62,077 nucleotides of DNA from JANWHZ01 sp964527385 (GTDB taxonomy: Bacteria > Patescibacteriota > Saccharimonadia > Saccharimonadales > UBA4665), in the NCBI GenBank assembly GCA_964527385.1, contig CAZGPZ010000001.1, forward strand, positions 1 through 62,077, read 5' to 3'. The position numbers were made by a program, and so were the translations under genes. Positions 15,614 to 23,838 of the stretch are shown here, piece by piece (within the stretch, counting starts at the first letter, position 1; the number at the start of each line of letters is the position of its first letter). Under the pieces are notes generated by a model. The model made no database searches. It was not told the DNA's origin and was given only the letters and a program-made list of their open reading frames with translations.

Positions 15614-17227
15614 ATGGCTACGAAACAACTGGATCACGATATGTATGCTATTGCGGTTGATCTAGGCGGCACAAATGTACGCGTTTGTGCGTTTAAAAAC
15701 GGCAAGCCTACTATGCTCGAGTTACTAAAAGAAAAGAGCAACATTGGCGACGAGCCGAGTGCCGTCATGGCACATATCGACCGTATGGTTCGCCACGTTG
15801 TCGAGCGTCTGAATATTACTTTTGCGCAGGTTTCACACATCGGCATCGCGGTCCCTGACGCCGTGAGTCCGATTGACGGTGTGCTGCACTTCCCTTCGAC
15901 CATGCTCAAATGGCAAGGCGTTAATATTCGCAAGTATTTCCTCGACCTCCATCAGGTACCTGTGTACGTTGAGAATGATGCCAACATGGCTGCCCTGGGA
16001 GAATATCACTTTGGCTCAGGCAAGGGTAGCCGTAATCTCGTCTATCTGACTATTAGTACTGGCGTGGGTGCAGGCATCATTATCGATGGACGTTTGTATC
16101 AGGGCTCGCATGGCTTCGCTGGCGAGCTGGGTCAGATGATTCTGAATGATAGTGCGCTAGTATGTCCGCAATGTGGCAAGCCGGGTTGCGTTGAAGTGTT
16201 GGCATCGGGCTCAGCCGTAAGGCACGTAGCCAATGCTTCAGCAGACACAAAGTTGCATGATAAAGATGCAGCCGAGATTGTTGAGCTGGTACGCGAAGGA
16301 GACGAAGACGCTGCAATGGTGCTCAAGACAGTTGCTGCCAATATTGCAAAAGTTATGCTCAATATTATCTTCGCGTTTGACCCGGACGTCCTTGTAGTCG
16401 GTGGAGGTTTGTCAGCAGCGTTTGATCTCATTTATCCCGAGATCGATACCTATCTAAGCAAGCAGTTTCCAAAAGAGTTGCGCGCACAGTATAGTATCAT
16501 ACAAAACGAGTTGGGCGGTGACGTGGGCCTGCTCGGGGCACTCGTCGTTGCAAATCGTCGCAATGATCATACACTTAAGACAGTCATTTTTGACCATGAT
16601 GGCGTAATTGCATTTACGGAAGATGCTCATCGCCTAGCCTTTGCCGACGTCATTAAGAAACACTTTGACCGTGAGCTCACGCCGGGTGACTACAACTTTG
16701 CATTTCAGGGTAAAACAGATGTTGATGGCTTTATCTCATACCTGGATTCTGTTGACGAGAAAGGCGACCCGAACCAGCTAGCCCGCGAAGCATCCGCAGA
16801 ATTCTTACGCACCTATAGCGAGCGCGTATTACCTAATGCCAACGTGATACAAACTATGAAGGAGCTGCACGCTGCGGGCATTCCGATTGCTATCGCTACC
16901 TCGTCAAATCGCCATGAATTGGAAACCAGCCTGCATGCATTTGACCTAAGCGATTGCGTAAGTTTTTCTGTCACAGCAGATGATATTGTGCATAGTAAGC
17001 CGTCGCCCGAGATGTACATTATTGCCGCAACTCGCATGAACACACTACCTGACGAATGTTTAGTCATCGAAGATACGCCGGTTGGCGTCATTGCAGCTAA
17101 GGAAGCGGGAACGGTGTGTATTGCACTCACGACGACCCATGCAGCGCCACAGCTTGCCAGCGCCGATCAAATTGTCAGTAGGTTGAGTGCACATAGCGTA
17201 ATCGAAGCAATGCACCACGCAGCTTAA
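15614..17227 (+). CDS. ROK sugar kinase fused to HAD beta-phosphoglucomutase-like domain
   Basis: A 537-residue bifunctional candidate. The N-terminal ROK kinase (about 1-318) has VDLGGTN (15-21), the catalytic ENDAN segment, STGVGAGI and the zinc motif CPQCGKPGCVEVLASG. The C-terminal HAD domain (about 323-537) has FDHDGVIAFTE, ATSSN, HSKPSPEM and EDTPVGV. The domains suggest glucose phosphorylation plus conversion of glucose-1-phosphate or dephosphorylation of a sugar phosphate, but substrates are not determined. TGT-TATAGT ends seven bases before this ATG, making the message leaderless. Confidence 0.88.
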   Translation: MATKQLDHDMYAIAVDLGGTNVRVCAFKNGKPTMLELLKEKSNIGDEPSAVMAHIDRMVRHVVERLNITFAQVSHIGIAVPDAVSPIDGVLHFPSTMLKWQGVNIRKYFLDLHQVPVYVENDANMAALGEYHFGSGKGSRNLVYLTISTGVGAGIIIDGRLYQGSHGFAGELGQMILNDSALVCPQCGKPGCVEVLASGSAVRHVANASADTKLHDKDAAEIVELVREGDEDAAMVLKTVAANIAKVMLNIIFAFDPDVLVVGGGLSAAFDLIYPEIDTYLSKQFPKELRAQYSIIQNELGGDVGLLGALVVANRRNDHTLKTVIFDHDGVIAFTEDAHRLAFADVIKKHFDRELTPGDYNFAFQGKTDVDGFISYLDSVDEKGDPNQLAREASAEFLRTYSERVLPNANVIQTMKELHAAGIPIAIATSSNRHELETSLHAFDLSDCVSFSVTADDIVHSKPSPEMYIIAATRMNTLPDECLVIEDTPVGVIAAKEAGTVCIALTTTHAAPQLASADQIVSRLSAHSVIEAMHHAA

Positions 17228-17240
17228 TCTACTACTGCCG

Positions 17241-17618
17241 CTAGCCAGAGTGGGTAGTAAGCCAAGCGGCAATAGCCGGGACGTCCAGGTGATCGGTCGC
17301 GACGTGCACCGCAAAATCTTCAAGTTCGCCCGGTGTCGCCATGAACCGAGCTCCATTACGGGCAAGAAATATACCGCACACAGTCACCGCAGTACGCTTA
17401 TTACCATCAACAAACGGGTGGTCGCCAATAATATTACGCATGTACACTGCAGCCTTATCAAATACGCCTGGATACTGCTCTTCGCCGAAAATTACCTGCT
17501 GCGGCGCAGAAATAACCGACAAGAGCCGGCTCTCGCTCCGTACGCCATGCGAACCGCCGAAATCTTCAATAACTTGAAAATGGAGGTGCAGAATTTCCTC
17601 CGCCGTCAAGTATCGCAT
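17241..17618 (-). CDS. doc: Doc/Fic-type toxin of a toxin-antitoxin pair
   Basis: Doc toxins are Fic-fold kinases that phosphorylate EF-Tu. The 125-residue protein carries HPFVDGNKRTA, matching the Doc motif HxFxDGNKR, and the N-terminal YLTAEEILHLHFQVI typical of the family. It lies one base after the antitoxin stop codon, so the pair is coupled. The 3' end lies 13 bases from the convergent kinase-HAD gene. Activity is inferred from the intact motif. Confidence 0.88.
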   Translation of the reverse strand: MRYLTAEEILHLHFQVIEDFGGSHGVRSESRLLSVISAPQQVIFGEEQYPGVFDKAAVYMRNIIGDHPFVDGNKRTAVTVCGIFLARNGARFMATPGELEDFAVHVATDHLDVPAIAAWLTTHSG

Positions 17619-17619
17619 A

Positions 17620-17832
17620 CTACCTGTTTGCCAAATTCTTGAGCGTCGCTCCGTATTGCTTTACGAAGGCTTTGTACTCATTCGCAAGTAGGTCGGTGTC
17701 AGGCTGTACAGGCTCGACCGTAATCTTAACCTCGTCGCCTGCCTTCAGGTTGGCGCGCTTGAGTTCCTTCGCCGGCAAGGTGACGCCGTCGCTGGAACCA
17801 ATTTTTATGATTTTTTGGATGCTGGTTATCAT
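17620..17832 (-). CDS. AbrB/MazE-family antitoxin
   Basis: A 70-residue protein with an N-terminal SpoVT-AbrB DNA-binding domain (IQKIIKIGSSDGVTLPAKELKRANLKAGDEVKI) and a C-terminal helical tail expected to neutralise the toxin. AbrB-type partners for Doc toxins are common. It is the first gene of the pair and should repress its own promoter, since a near-perfect palindrome covers the -10 element directly upstream. TATAAT ends seven bases before the ATG, so the transcript is leaderless. Confidence 0.85.
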   Translation of the reverse strand: MITSIQKIIKIGSSDGVTLPAKELKRANLKAGDEVKITVEPVQPDTDLLANEYKAFVKQYGATLKNLANR

Positions 17833-17836
17833 GTGA

Positions 17837-17861
17837 AATATTATAATCGTATTATAATATT
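17837..17861 (-). promoter_or_regulatory. Autoregulatory operator/promoter of the antitoxin-Doc pair
   Basis: A perfect inverted repeat with 11-base arms and a 3-base CGT centre. The minus-strand TATAAT (17845-17840) lies inside the downstream arm. The location is that of an AbrB-type operator. The element touches the stop codon of the next gene at 17860. Confidence 0.8.
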
Positions 17862-18465
17862 AGTCAAGCTCGGCGACGACCCGCACGGGGGCGCCGTCAC
17901 CTTCCAACTTTAGCGGCAAGGCATAGAGGCCGAATTGTTTGCCTGCCAGCAGGGCGAGATTGGTGAGGTTCTCAACTAATAATATATCCTCTGCGAGCAG
18001 CGCTTTGTGCACCGGAAACGTTTCATCCATATCAAAGCTGCCGGCGTCGATGCCAACAAGCGGCACTTTACGGGCAATAAGCAAATGTACTGTTGCTTCG
18101 TCGGGCACCATATACTCGTGCCAGTAGCGCTCTTCCTGGAAGTAATCGCTAGCGCCCGTATAAAAAAGCACGCCGGCGCCATCAACGAGCTGCCGTTCGA
18201 TATCATCGGCGCGGAAACCGCCGCGCACGTCAATGCAAACAGCCCGCGTGAAAAACCGCTCAACAGGATAATCTTTTAATTGCTTTCCGCCACCAAGCAT
18301 ATGTGCCGCGGCGTCGATATGCGTCCCGGTATGCGTGCCGATGAATATTGAACTCACGGCGTAACCATCGGCCGGCACTGTGGCAATTGGCGTAATGGCA
18401 ACCGCCGGGTCGCCGGGGTATACCGGCAAGGAACTGGTAACGGGCTGCGTCAGGTCGTATAGCAT
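17860..18465 (-). CDS. Cyclase-family hydrolase (kynurenine formamidase-like)
   Basis: A metal-dependent hydrolase of the Cyclase_3 (PF04199) family. The signature HTGTHIDAAAHM is intact and the N-terminal YDLTQPVTSSLPVYPGDP is standard. The length of about 200 residues fits. Members include arylformamidase and isatin hydrolase, but the substrate is unknown here. TATAAT (18478-18473) ends seven bases before the ATG at 18465, whereas the upstream ATG at 18474 overlaps the hexamer and is unlikely to be used. A toxin-antitoxin pair follows on the same strand. Confidence 0.85.
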   Translation of the reverse strand: MLYDLTQPVTSSLPVYPGDPAVAITPIATVPADGYAVSSIFIGTHTGTHIDAAAHMLGGGKQLKDYPVERFFTRAVCIDVRGGFRADDIERQLVDGAGVLFYTGASDYFQEERYWHEYMVPDEATVHLLIARKVPLVGIDAGSFDMDETFPVHKALLAEDILLVENLTNLALLAGKQFGLYALPLKLEGDGAPVRVVAELD

Positions 18466-18519
18466 GGCTTTCATTATACGGCTTTATGCCTGCCCCGATT
18501 CACGGTATGATGCGAAGTA

Positions 18520-19446
18520 ATGACCGTCAAACGATTTGCCATGACAAGCGTGAAAACGATTGTTGTGTTCGTGGTATTCGCCACTGCTAGTTATCTGGCG
18601 TACACCTATGTTTGGATTCCCTATTCGGACAATTACGTCCTTGCGCACGCCGACCCGGCAATGGCCAAACTAGCCAACGAGGCAGGCATGAGCCGGAAGG
18701 GAAAACTGGTATTCCTACGCGCCGACCCGAAATTGGTCACCGACGCCCAAATGCAATCCGCGTGTGCCGACAATACCGCCGCCAACAACAGCAACGGCTT
18801 CATCGAGCAAGGTTGCTACAACACCGCCACGCATCGGATTTACCTGCGTGAAATGCCCGGCAATTTGCACGAGTTAGTTGTCGCGACCGCGTCGTACGAA
18901 ATGCTCCACCCGGTGTACATTGACCTTCATACCCCAGCCTTGGACGCGGCAATCGAAGCTAACTATAAGGAAATCAGCGACAAGCACTTGCGAGAGCAGG
19001 TCGCCAACTTTGCCAAGACCGAACCGGACGCCCGCGACCTTGAGCTGTTCTCGCTCCTCGCCACTGGGTACAGCAACCTCAGCGACGACCTCAGGGCATA
19101 CTATGCACCGTACTTTAATGACATCAGCAAGACGGTCAGTGCCAATGCCGAGGTAACCAAGCTATTCAACGACAGCCAGAAGCAATTGGCAGCCGCCAAA
19201 TCCCAGATCGACGCCTACGAAAAACGAGCAAATGCCGCCTACGCCTCGAGCATCAGCTGGGCCCAAGCTGGCAGCCAGTATTGGGACGATTACTACTACA
19301 ACCTCTACCGATCGTACATAAGCAAAGAGAACGCCGCCATCAATACATACAACAGATTAATCGAGAGTTACGACGCTCTTGTAACCGAATACAACGGAAC
19401 CCAGCCGGTCAAGCAGTTAGGGCCCGCGGAAACGCAAACGCAGTAA
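18520..19446 (+). CDS. Anchored extracytoplasmic protein, degenerate HExxH-like segment
   Basis: A 308-residue protein with a transmembrane helix at about 12-30 and the rest outside. Residues 126-130 read YEMLH within ATASYEMLHPVY, where a zinc peptidase would have HExxH, so the first His appears replaced by Tyr. A LLATGYSNLSDDLRAYYAPYF segment follows. I recall CPR relatives with intact residues here, but that needs a search. The C-terminal 110 residues contain a likely coiled coil (AAAKSQIDAYEKRA...). It starts eight bases after TATGAT. Confidence 0.6.
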   Translation: MTVKRFAMTSVKTIVVFVVFATASYLAYTYVWIPYSDNYVLAHADPAMAKLANEAGMSRKGKLVFLRADPKLVTDAQMQSACADNTAANNSNGFIEQGCYNTATHRIYLREMPGNLHELVVATASYEMLHPVYIDLHTPALDAAIEANYKEISDKHLREQVANFAKTEPDARDLELFSLLATGYSNLSDDLRAYYAPYFNDISKTVSANAEVTKLFNDSQKQLAAAKSQIDAYEKRANAAYASSISWAQAGSQYWDDYYYNLYRSYISKENAAINTYNRLIESYDALVTEYNGTQPVKQLGPAETQTQ

Positions 19447-19447
19447 G

Positions 19448-20203
19448 TTACCGCAAAAGCAACGTCTCGATTGCTACCGCGACGCCGTCCGCTTCGACCG
19501 GGGGCACGATGTGGCTAGCAAGCTTTTTGAGGGCAGGCGGCGCGTTGCCCATGACCACCCTGAGCCCGACGGCCTGCAGCATTGGGTAATCGTTCATGTT
19601 GTCGCCGATTGCCATCGCCTGGTCTTTGTCCAGGCCTAACATGCCAAGCAACATCCGGACGGCGCTGCCTTTGTCGGCGAATTTATCAGTCACATGGATA
19701 TCCATGAGGCCGCTGTCTGCCCAGCCGGTCGTGACATAGGCGTTTACTCCTGGTACGGCACGGAGCGCCTGCGCCACGCTCTTAGCTTCTCCCGCTGGCA
19801 CCGATTCGATGAGCAATTTTGCCGCCGCCTCCTGGACATCGTCTAGCGAAGCGATGGGCGCTCGTGCCGCTATGTCGTCAGCGAATACACCATACCCATA
19901 GCCTAGTGCAACCGATGCCAGTTGGCGCACCTTTTCGGGCGGCAATGCTTTCCGGTACGCCCGCTCGCCGGTCGTCACGTCAGTGATCTCGGCGCCGCCA
20001 TTGAAAATACTCAGCCCTTCCAAGCCCAAATGATCAATGATCGGGCGCGCATACTGCAGCGGCCGTCCAGTTGCTATCACGACATGCATAAGCTGCTGGA
20101 CGGCCTGCACGGCTTCAGTCACGCGATCACTCGGTAGTGCTTCGCCGTTGGATGGCACTGTCGTCCCATCCAGGTCCAAGAACAAGATATCGATTTGCTG
20201 CAT
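19448..20203 (-). CDS. Cof-type HAD phosphatase
   Basis: A HAD-IIB enzyme of 251 residues. Motif I is LFLDLDGTTV, motif II ATGRP, followed by the C2 cap, a late Lys in TDKFADKGSAV, and motif IV GDNMNDYPML. These are the Cof/YbiV features. Substrates in the family are mostly sugar phosphates, nucleotides and cofactors. It is convergent with the anchored protein upstream, the stop codons being only a base or two apart. No strong ribosome-binding site is visible. Confidence 0.88.
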   Translation of the reverse strand: MQQIDILFLDLDGTTVPSNGEALPSDRVTEAVQAVQQLMHVVIATGRPLQYARPIIDHLGLEGLSIFNGGAEITDVTTGERAYRKALPPEKVRQLASVALGYGYGVFADDIAARAPIASLDDVQEAAAKLLIESVPAGEAKSVAQALRAVPGVNAYVTTGWADSGLMDIHVTDKFADKGSAVRMLLGMLGLDKDQAMAIGDNMNDYPMLQAVGLRVVMGNAPPALKKLASHIVPPVEADGVAVAIETLLLR

Positions 20204-20277
20204 AGTGATCTCCCAGCCTGTAGGTATATTTTCCCAGCGCGAACTTCATGCAAAGGATTGGAATAGCCCAGGAGCAA

Positions 20278-20736
20278 CTACTCCCGTGATGCTTCCCTGC
20301 CTACCGCCCAGTACGCGAGCCGGGCTATTTCCAGCACGCCAGGGTCGCCTGGATCCCAGTTACCTGCGCCGTCAACTACCACCGCGCCAAGGTCAAAATA
20401 TCGTTGTGCGTATCGCTCCTCGTTGTCGCTGAGGAAGACATGCGCCAGGTCTTCCCTGCGTATGGTCACGCCCAAGGCATTGTCGCCTGGCTTCACCAAT
20501 ATCTTTATTGCATCGAATTTACCCGACTTAGCCTTCATCATCGCGAGCCAAGCCGCATATAGGAACGTATACGAGGCGGGCTCGCTTGCTTCTACCCAGT
20601 ATGCGCCTGGGCTGCCCGGATCAGCCTCCACCGATGGACCGGGTTCATAGTCGGCTTCAGCGCCAGTTCCGGCCCGCCGCCAAAAACATTGCTCTCCGAA
20701 AACCAACCGGGGTATTTTGTCGCCTGTAAGTGCCAT
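20278..20736 (-). CDS. Hypothetical protein, 152 aa
   Basis: No family recognised. The protein is soluble, Gly/Pro/Asp-rich in the first third, with a central amphipathic segment (SYTFLYAAWLAMMKAK) and a VTIRREDLAHVFLSDNEERY stretch. TACTAT (20749-20744) ends seven bases before the ATG, a leaderless arrangement. It is convergent with nothing near and faces the HAD gene with a gap of about 75 bases. Confidence 0.6.
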   Translation of the reverse strand: MALTGDKIPRLVFGEQCFWRRAGTGAEADYEPGPSVEADPGSPGAYWVEASEPASYTFLYAAWLAMMKAKSGKFDAIKILVKPGDNALGVTIRREDLAHVFLSDNEERYAQRYFDLGAVVVDGAGNWDPGDPGVLEIARLAYWAVGREASRE

Positions 20737-20818
20737 GACTTAAATAGTACACCAATACAGGCGCATAAGCCTTACAAATATACCAATCGCACTACTGCTA
20801 CAATACGAGTATGCGAGC

Positions 20819-21442
20819 ATGGTTTTTAGTGCCCGGCAAGATTGCCTGGCGATAGTGTTGGTCGTGGCGGTGTTGGCGCAAGCCGTGCGCGGGCTGCACG
20901 TAACGGGGTACAATACCGGAAATTATTTCAGTTACTTCACGGTCATCAGCAATTTCATCGCCGCGGGCGCGCTGTTGGTGAGCGCGTACGTGGTTTGGGC
21001 ACGGAAACAAAGCCGGGCGATAGATTATATCCGCGGCGCGGCGGTACTATACATGGTGCTCACGTGCCTGGGCTACACCGTCGCCGCGACCGCGCGCGAG
21101 TTCACGCTGCTGCCAGGAATCATTGTCATCATTCCGTGGGCGAATAACATCATCCATTTTATTGGGCCACTATTGGTTGTTAGCGATTGGCTCATTGACC
21201 GGCCAACGCACCCGCTCCGTTTCAGACCAACGTTTTATTGGCTCGCCTTCCCGTTCGCCTACGTGATTTTCTCGCTGGCGCGCGGGCACCTGACTGGTTG
21301 GTATCCCTACCCGTTTCTTGACGTGCAGCGTTATAGTTTTGGCGTCGTTGCACTGGGCTGCCTCGTGACATTTGGGCTTATCGTTGCGCTGGGCGCCGGT
21401 GTCATGCGGCTAGCAAACATGCTGTTTAATTCGCGGCACTGA
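20819..21442 (+). CDS. Pr6Pr-like membrane protein, possible 5' frameshift
   Basis: Six or so transmembrane helices with GNYFSYFTVISNF, WANNIIHFIGPLL and the C-terminal HLTGWYPYPFLD place it in the Pr6Pr/FAR-17a-like family, whose function is poorly known. The extended -10 TGC-TACAAT (20796-20804) ends six bases before an ATG at 20811 that is out of frame and terminates after 14 codons. The main frame starts at 20819. Either translation really begins at 20819 or one base has been lost early in the gene. The 3' end overlaps the convergent YbaK gene by 17 bases. Confidence 0.7.
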   Translation: MVFSARQDCLAIVLVVAVLAQAVRGLHVTGYNTGNYFSYFTVISNFIAAGALLVSAYVVWARKQSRAIDYIRGAAVLYMVLTCLGYTVAATAREFTLLPGIIVIIPWANNIIHFIGPLLVVSDWLIDRPTHPLRFRPTFYWLAFPFAYVIFSLARGHLTGWYPYPFLDVQRYSFGVVALGCLVTFGLIVALGAGVMRLANMLFNSRH

Positions 21443-21893
21443 CGAGTTCGGGTTTCGCCAACGTGACGTAATCGGCGTATGACATGTGGATCGAGATATC
21501 ATGGCGACCGGGGTTGAAGAAGATTGAGTCATTTTGGCCTAGGCTTTGGTCAACGAGCGTCCGGAGGCCCGCGACAATACCGAGCGGGTAGCACGAGCCA
21601 ATTTTGCAGCCCATCTGTTCTTCGCCCTCTTCGGGCGTAGCGAAACGGATGCTCTTGGTGTGCAAATACTCTTTCAGCTTGCGTGAATCAGCGCGCTTGT
21701 CGCCCGGCAGAACAACTAATACGAAATTGCCTTCCTTTGTTTTGAAGAGCAACGCCTTGGCAGCTTGGGACATGCTGACGCCACGCGCTGCAGCGGCTTC
21801 CTCGCTGGTGTGGACAGGTTCGTGCTCAAATTTTTCGTATACGATATGTGTGTCATCGAGCAAGCGCACTATCGCTTGGTACGGGTCTTTCAT
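21426..21893 (-). CDS. YbaK/EbsC-type aminoacyl-tRNA deacylase
   Basis: A trans-editing domain that deacylates mischarged tRNA, such as Cys-tRNA-Pro in YbaK or Ala-tRNA-Pro in ProXp-ala. Features are FEHEPVHTSEEAAAARG, the KALLFKTK strand with the conserved Lys, and CYPLGIVAGLRTLVDQSL. At 155 residues it is the domain alone. The longer frame to 21971 was rejected because it runs into the upstream gene; GAGG lies near the chosen ATG. It follows the 21910-22353 gene by 16 bases. Confidence 0.82.
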   Translation of the reverse strand: MKDPYQAIVRLLDDTHIVYEKFEHEPVHTSEEAAAARGVSMSQAAKALLFKTKEGNFVLVVLPGDKRADSRKLKEYLHTKSIRFATPEEGEEQMGCKIGSCYPLGIVAGLRTLVDQSLGQNDSIFFNPGRHDISIHMSYADYVTLAKPELVSAAN

Positions 21894-21909
21894 TGGGCAA
21901 AATCCTCGG

Positions 21910-22353
21910 TTAATTTGGTGAGGAATCGATGGCCTGGGCAATGAACCTGAGAAGCTCAGCTGCGGGCACAACTGGTTTTTGGGTGAATATTGGCTCGGGT
22001 GTAAATTCCGCGCCGTGACCAGGCCAACCCTGGCCGATAACGACTACTGGCGTCGGGTTACCAGCCATCCCCCTCAGTAATATGCGGGACGCCGCTTCCG
22101 GCAAATTAACTGTTACTACAACATCCGGTTTGAAATCCGGCTCGGCGAGTTGCCCGCCCAGCGCTTCGATTACATCCGAGTTTCGTGGGTCACGCGCGTA
22201 GCCATCAGCATGCACACCAAGCAAAGCAAGCGAGTTCGCGAGCAGCGCAAGCACCGGGAGGTCAGGACCAACCAACGCCGCCCATCGTGCATCGGCACTT
22301 GCCGCTTCCGCCCGTATATCCGGCGTTTGTATTTCCTCTGTTGGTCCGCTCAC
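21910..22353 (-). CDS. Hypothetical protein, 147 aa
   Basis: No family is recognised. The sequence has Rossmann-like alternation (PVLALLANSLALLGV, PDVVVTVNLPEA, TPVVVIGQGWPG), so a small alpha/beta receiver-like fold is possible. The start is a GTG at 22353. It lies 16 bases upstream of the YbaK gene and 44 bases after the start region of the convergent-free gap that follows AspRS. It probably shares a transcript with the deacylase. Confidence 0.5.
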   Translation of the reverse strand: MSGPTEEIQTPDIRAEAASADARWAALVGPDLPVLALLANSLALLGVHADGYARDPRNSDVIEALGGQLAEPDFKPDVVVTVNLPEAASRILLRGMAGNPTPVVVIGQGWPGHGAEFTPEPIFTQKPVVPAAELLRFIAQAIDSSPN

Positions 22354-22397
22354 TTGCTATCCGTTTGTTGGCATTAGGTAAATACGCGCGGACATTT

Positions 22398-23714
22398 TTA
22401 CGGCGCGACCCGGTTGATATCGCGCGGGAACAACGTCGCTTCTTTGACGTTCTGGAGGCCGATGGTCTTGGCGACGAAACGGTCAATGCCAAACCCACAG
22501 CCGCCGTGGGCCGGCAGCCCGTACTTGAAGGCTTGCAAGTAGTATTTATATCCGGGATGATTGACATCCAACCCAGCCTTGGTCATTTGCTCGATCATCT
22601 TTTCGTAGATATGCTCGCGCAACGGGCACGTCGCCAGTTCCAGGCCGCGATAGAGCAAATCGGCCCAGAAAACGACACCTTTTTCGGCATCGACTTTGTG
22701 GTAGAACTTCATGGCTTCGATCGGGAATTCTGTGGCGAACACGAGGTCAGAGCCAAGTTCTTTGCGGGCGTATTCGCCAATCCAGCGTTCTTCGTCTGGG
22801 ATCAGGTCCTTTTCGGCAGTCGTATCGGTCTTCGTCGCGCGTGAGTACATTTCGTGGATTTGGGCGATCGTGAAGCGCGGCACTTTGCCGCCTGCCGGCA
22901 GCCTAAGTTCCGGCGCATTCAAGCTTTTCAGCTCGTCAGCGCACGTTTCGTATGTCTTACGCAGTGCATATTGGGTCATATCGCCGACCATGTCGAGCAC
23001 CTCGTCGTGGTCCTTTACAAAACCCATCTCGATATCGAGCATGGTTAGTTCGGTAATGTGCCGCGTCGTGGCGCTCGGCTCGGCACGGTATGAATGGCCG
23101 ATCTCATAGACGCGTTCGTACGCGCCGACCATGATCTGCTTGTAGAACTGCGGGCTTTGGGCCAGGACGGCTTCGCGGCCAAAATAGTCGACCTTGAAGA
23201 CTTCAGCACCACCCTCGGTTGCGCCGGCCAGGATCTTCGGCGTGTCGATCTCGACGAATTCATGCTGGTCAAGAAATTCACGGATGTAGCGCGTCAGCTG
23301 GCCGCGAACTTTAAAGATCTTTTGCTCCTGCAGATTGCGAACGTTCAATACGCGGTACTCAAACAATGTGTCCAAATTCTCTGCTTTGTGCAAAATCGGC
23401 TTGTCCACTTCTATCGGCGGCTCATCGGTAACGGGCGTCAGCACTGAAAGCGCCACGTCGTGCAGTTCAGCCCCGCCGGGAGCACGCGGCTCTTCAACGG
23501 TTATGCCGTCAACAGCCAATACCGTGCCGATCTGCATGCCACGCAGCTTCTCGACTTCGTCTTTATTGTCGATGACAACCTGGACAAGACCCCTGCGGTC
23601 GCGCACGTTGATAAATGTCAGTCCACCTAACAGGCGCTTTTTGTGCAGCCAGCCCTCGATCCGCACTTTTTGGCCGATGTGCGACTTCACGTCGCTGGAG
23701 AGAGTTCGTTCCAT
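22398..23714 (-). CDS. aspS: Aspartate--tRNA ligase, archaeal-type (likely nondiscriminating)
   Basis: Class II synthetase of 438 residues. The N-terminal OB anticodon domain begins GQKVRIEGWLHKKRLLGGLTF. Motif 2 (YEIGHSYRAEPSATTRHITEL) and motif 3 (GGCGFGIDRFV) are intact. The compact form without the GAD insertion is the archaeal/eukaryal type, which in bacteria usually charges both tRNA-Asp and tRNA-Asn and works with GatCAB. Which tRNA it reads cannot be judged here. The start at 23714 has AAGGA upstream; the longer frame to 23768 lacks a site. Confidence 0.9.
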   Translation of the reverse strand: MERTLSSDVKSHIGQKVRIEGWLHKKRLLGGLTFINVRDRRGLVQVVIDNKDEVEKLRGMQIGTVLAVDGITVEEPRAPGGAELHDVALSVLTPVTDEPPIEVDKPILHKAENLDTLFEYRVLNVRNLQEQKIFKVRGQLTRYIREFLDQHEFVEIDTPKILAGATEGGAEVFKVDYFGREAVLAQSPQFYKQIMVGAYERVYEIGHSYRAEPSATTRHITELTMLDIEMGFVKDHDEVLDMVGDMTQYALRKTYETCADELKSLNAPELRLPAGGKVPRFTIAQIHEMYSRATKTDTTAEKDLIPDEERWIGEYARKELGSDLVFATEFPIEAMKFYHKVDAEKGVVFWADLLYRGLELATCPLREHIYEKMIEQMTKAGLDVNHPGYKYYLQAFKYGLPAHGGCGFGIDRFVAKTIGLQNVKEATLFPRDINRVAP

Positions 23715-23838
23715 AGAATATTCCTTGTTTAGTTGGTGCGGCTGAGGTAGGGTCGGATGCGCATGCAACCAGCGCCGGCTAGTTGCTGCCGACCCAGGAA
23801 TTCATATTGGAATCATCCACGCGCATACACATTTGGTG

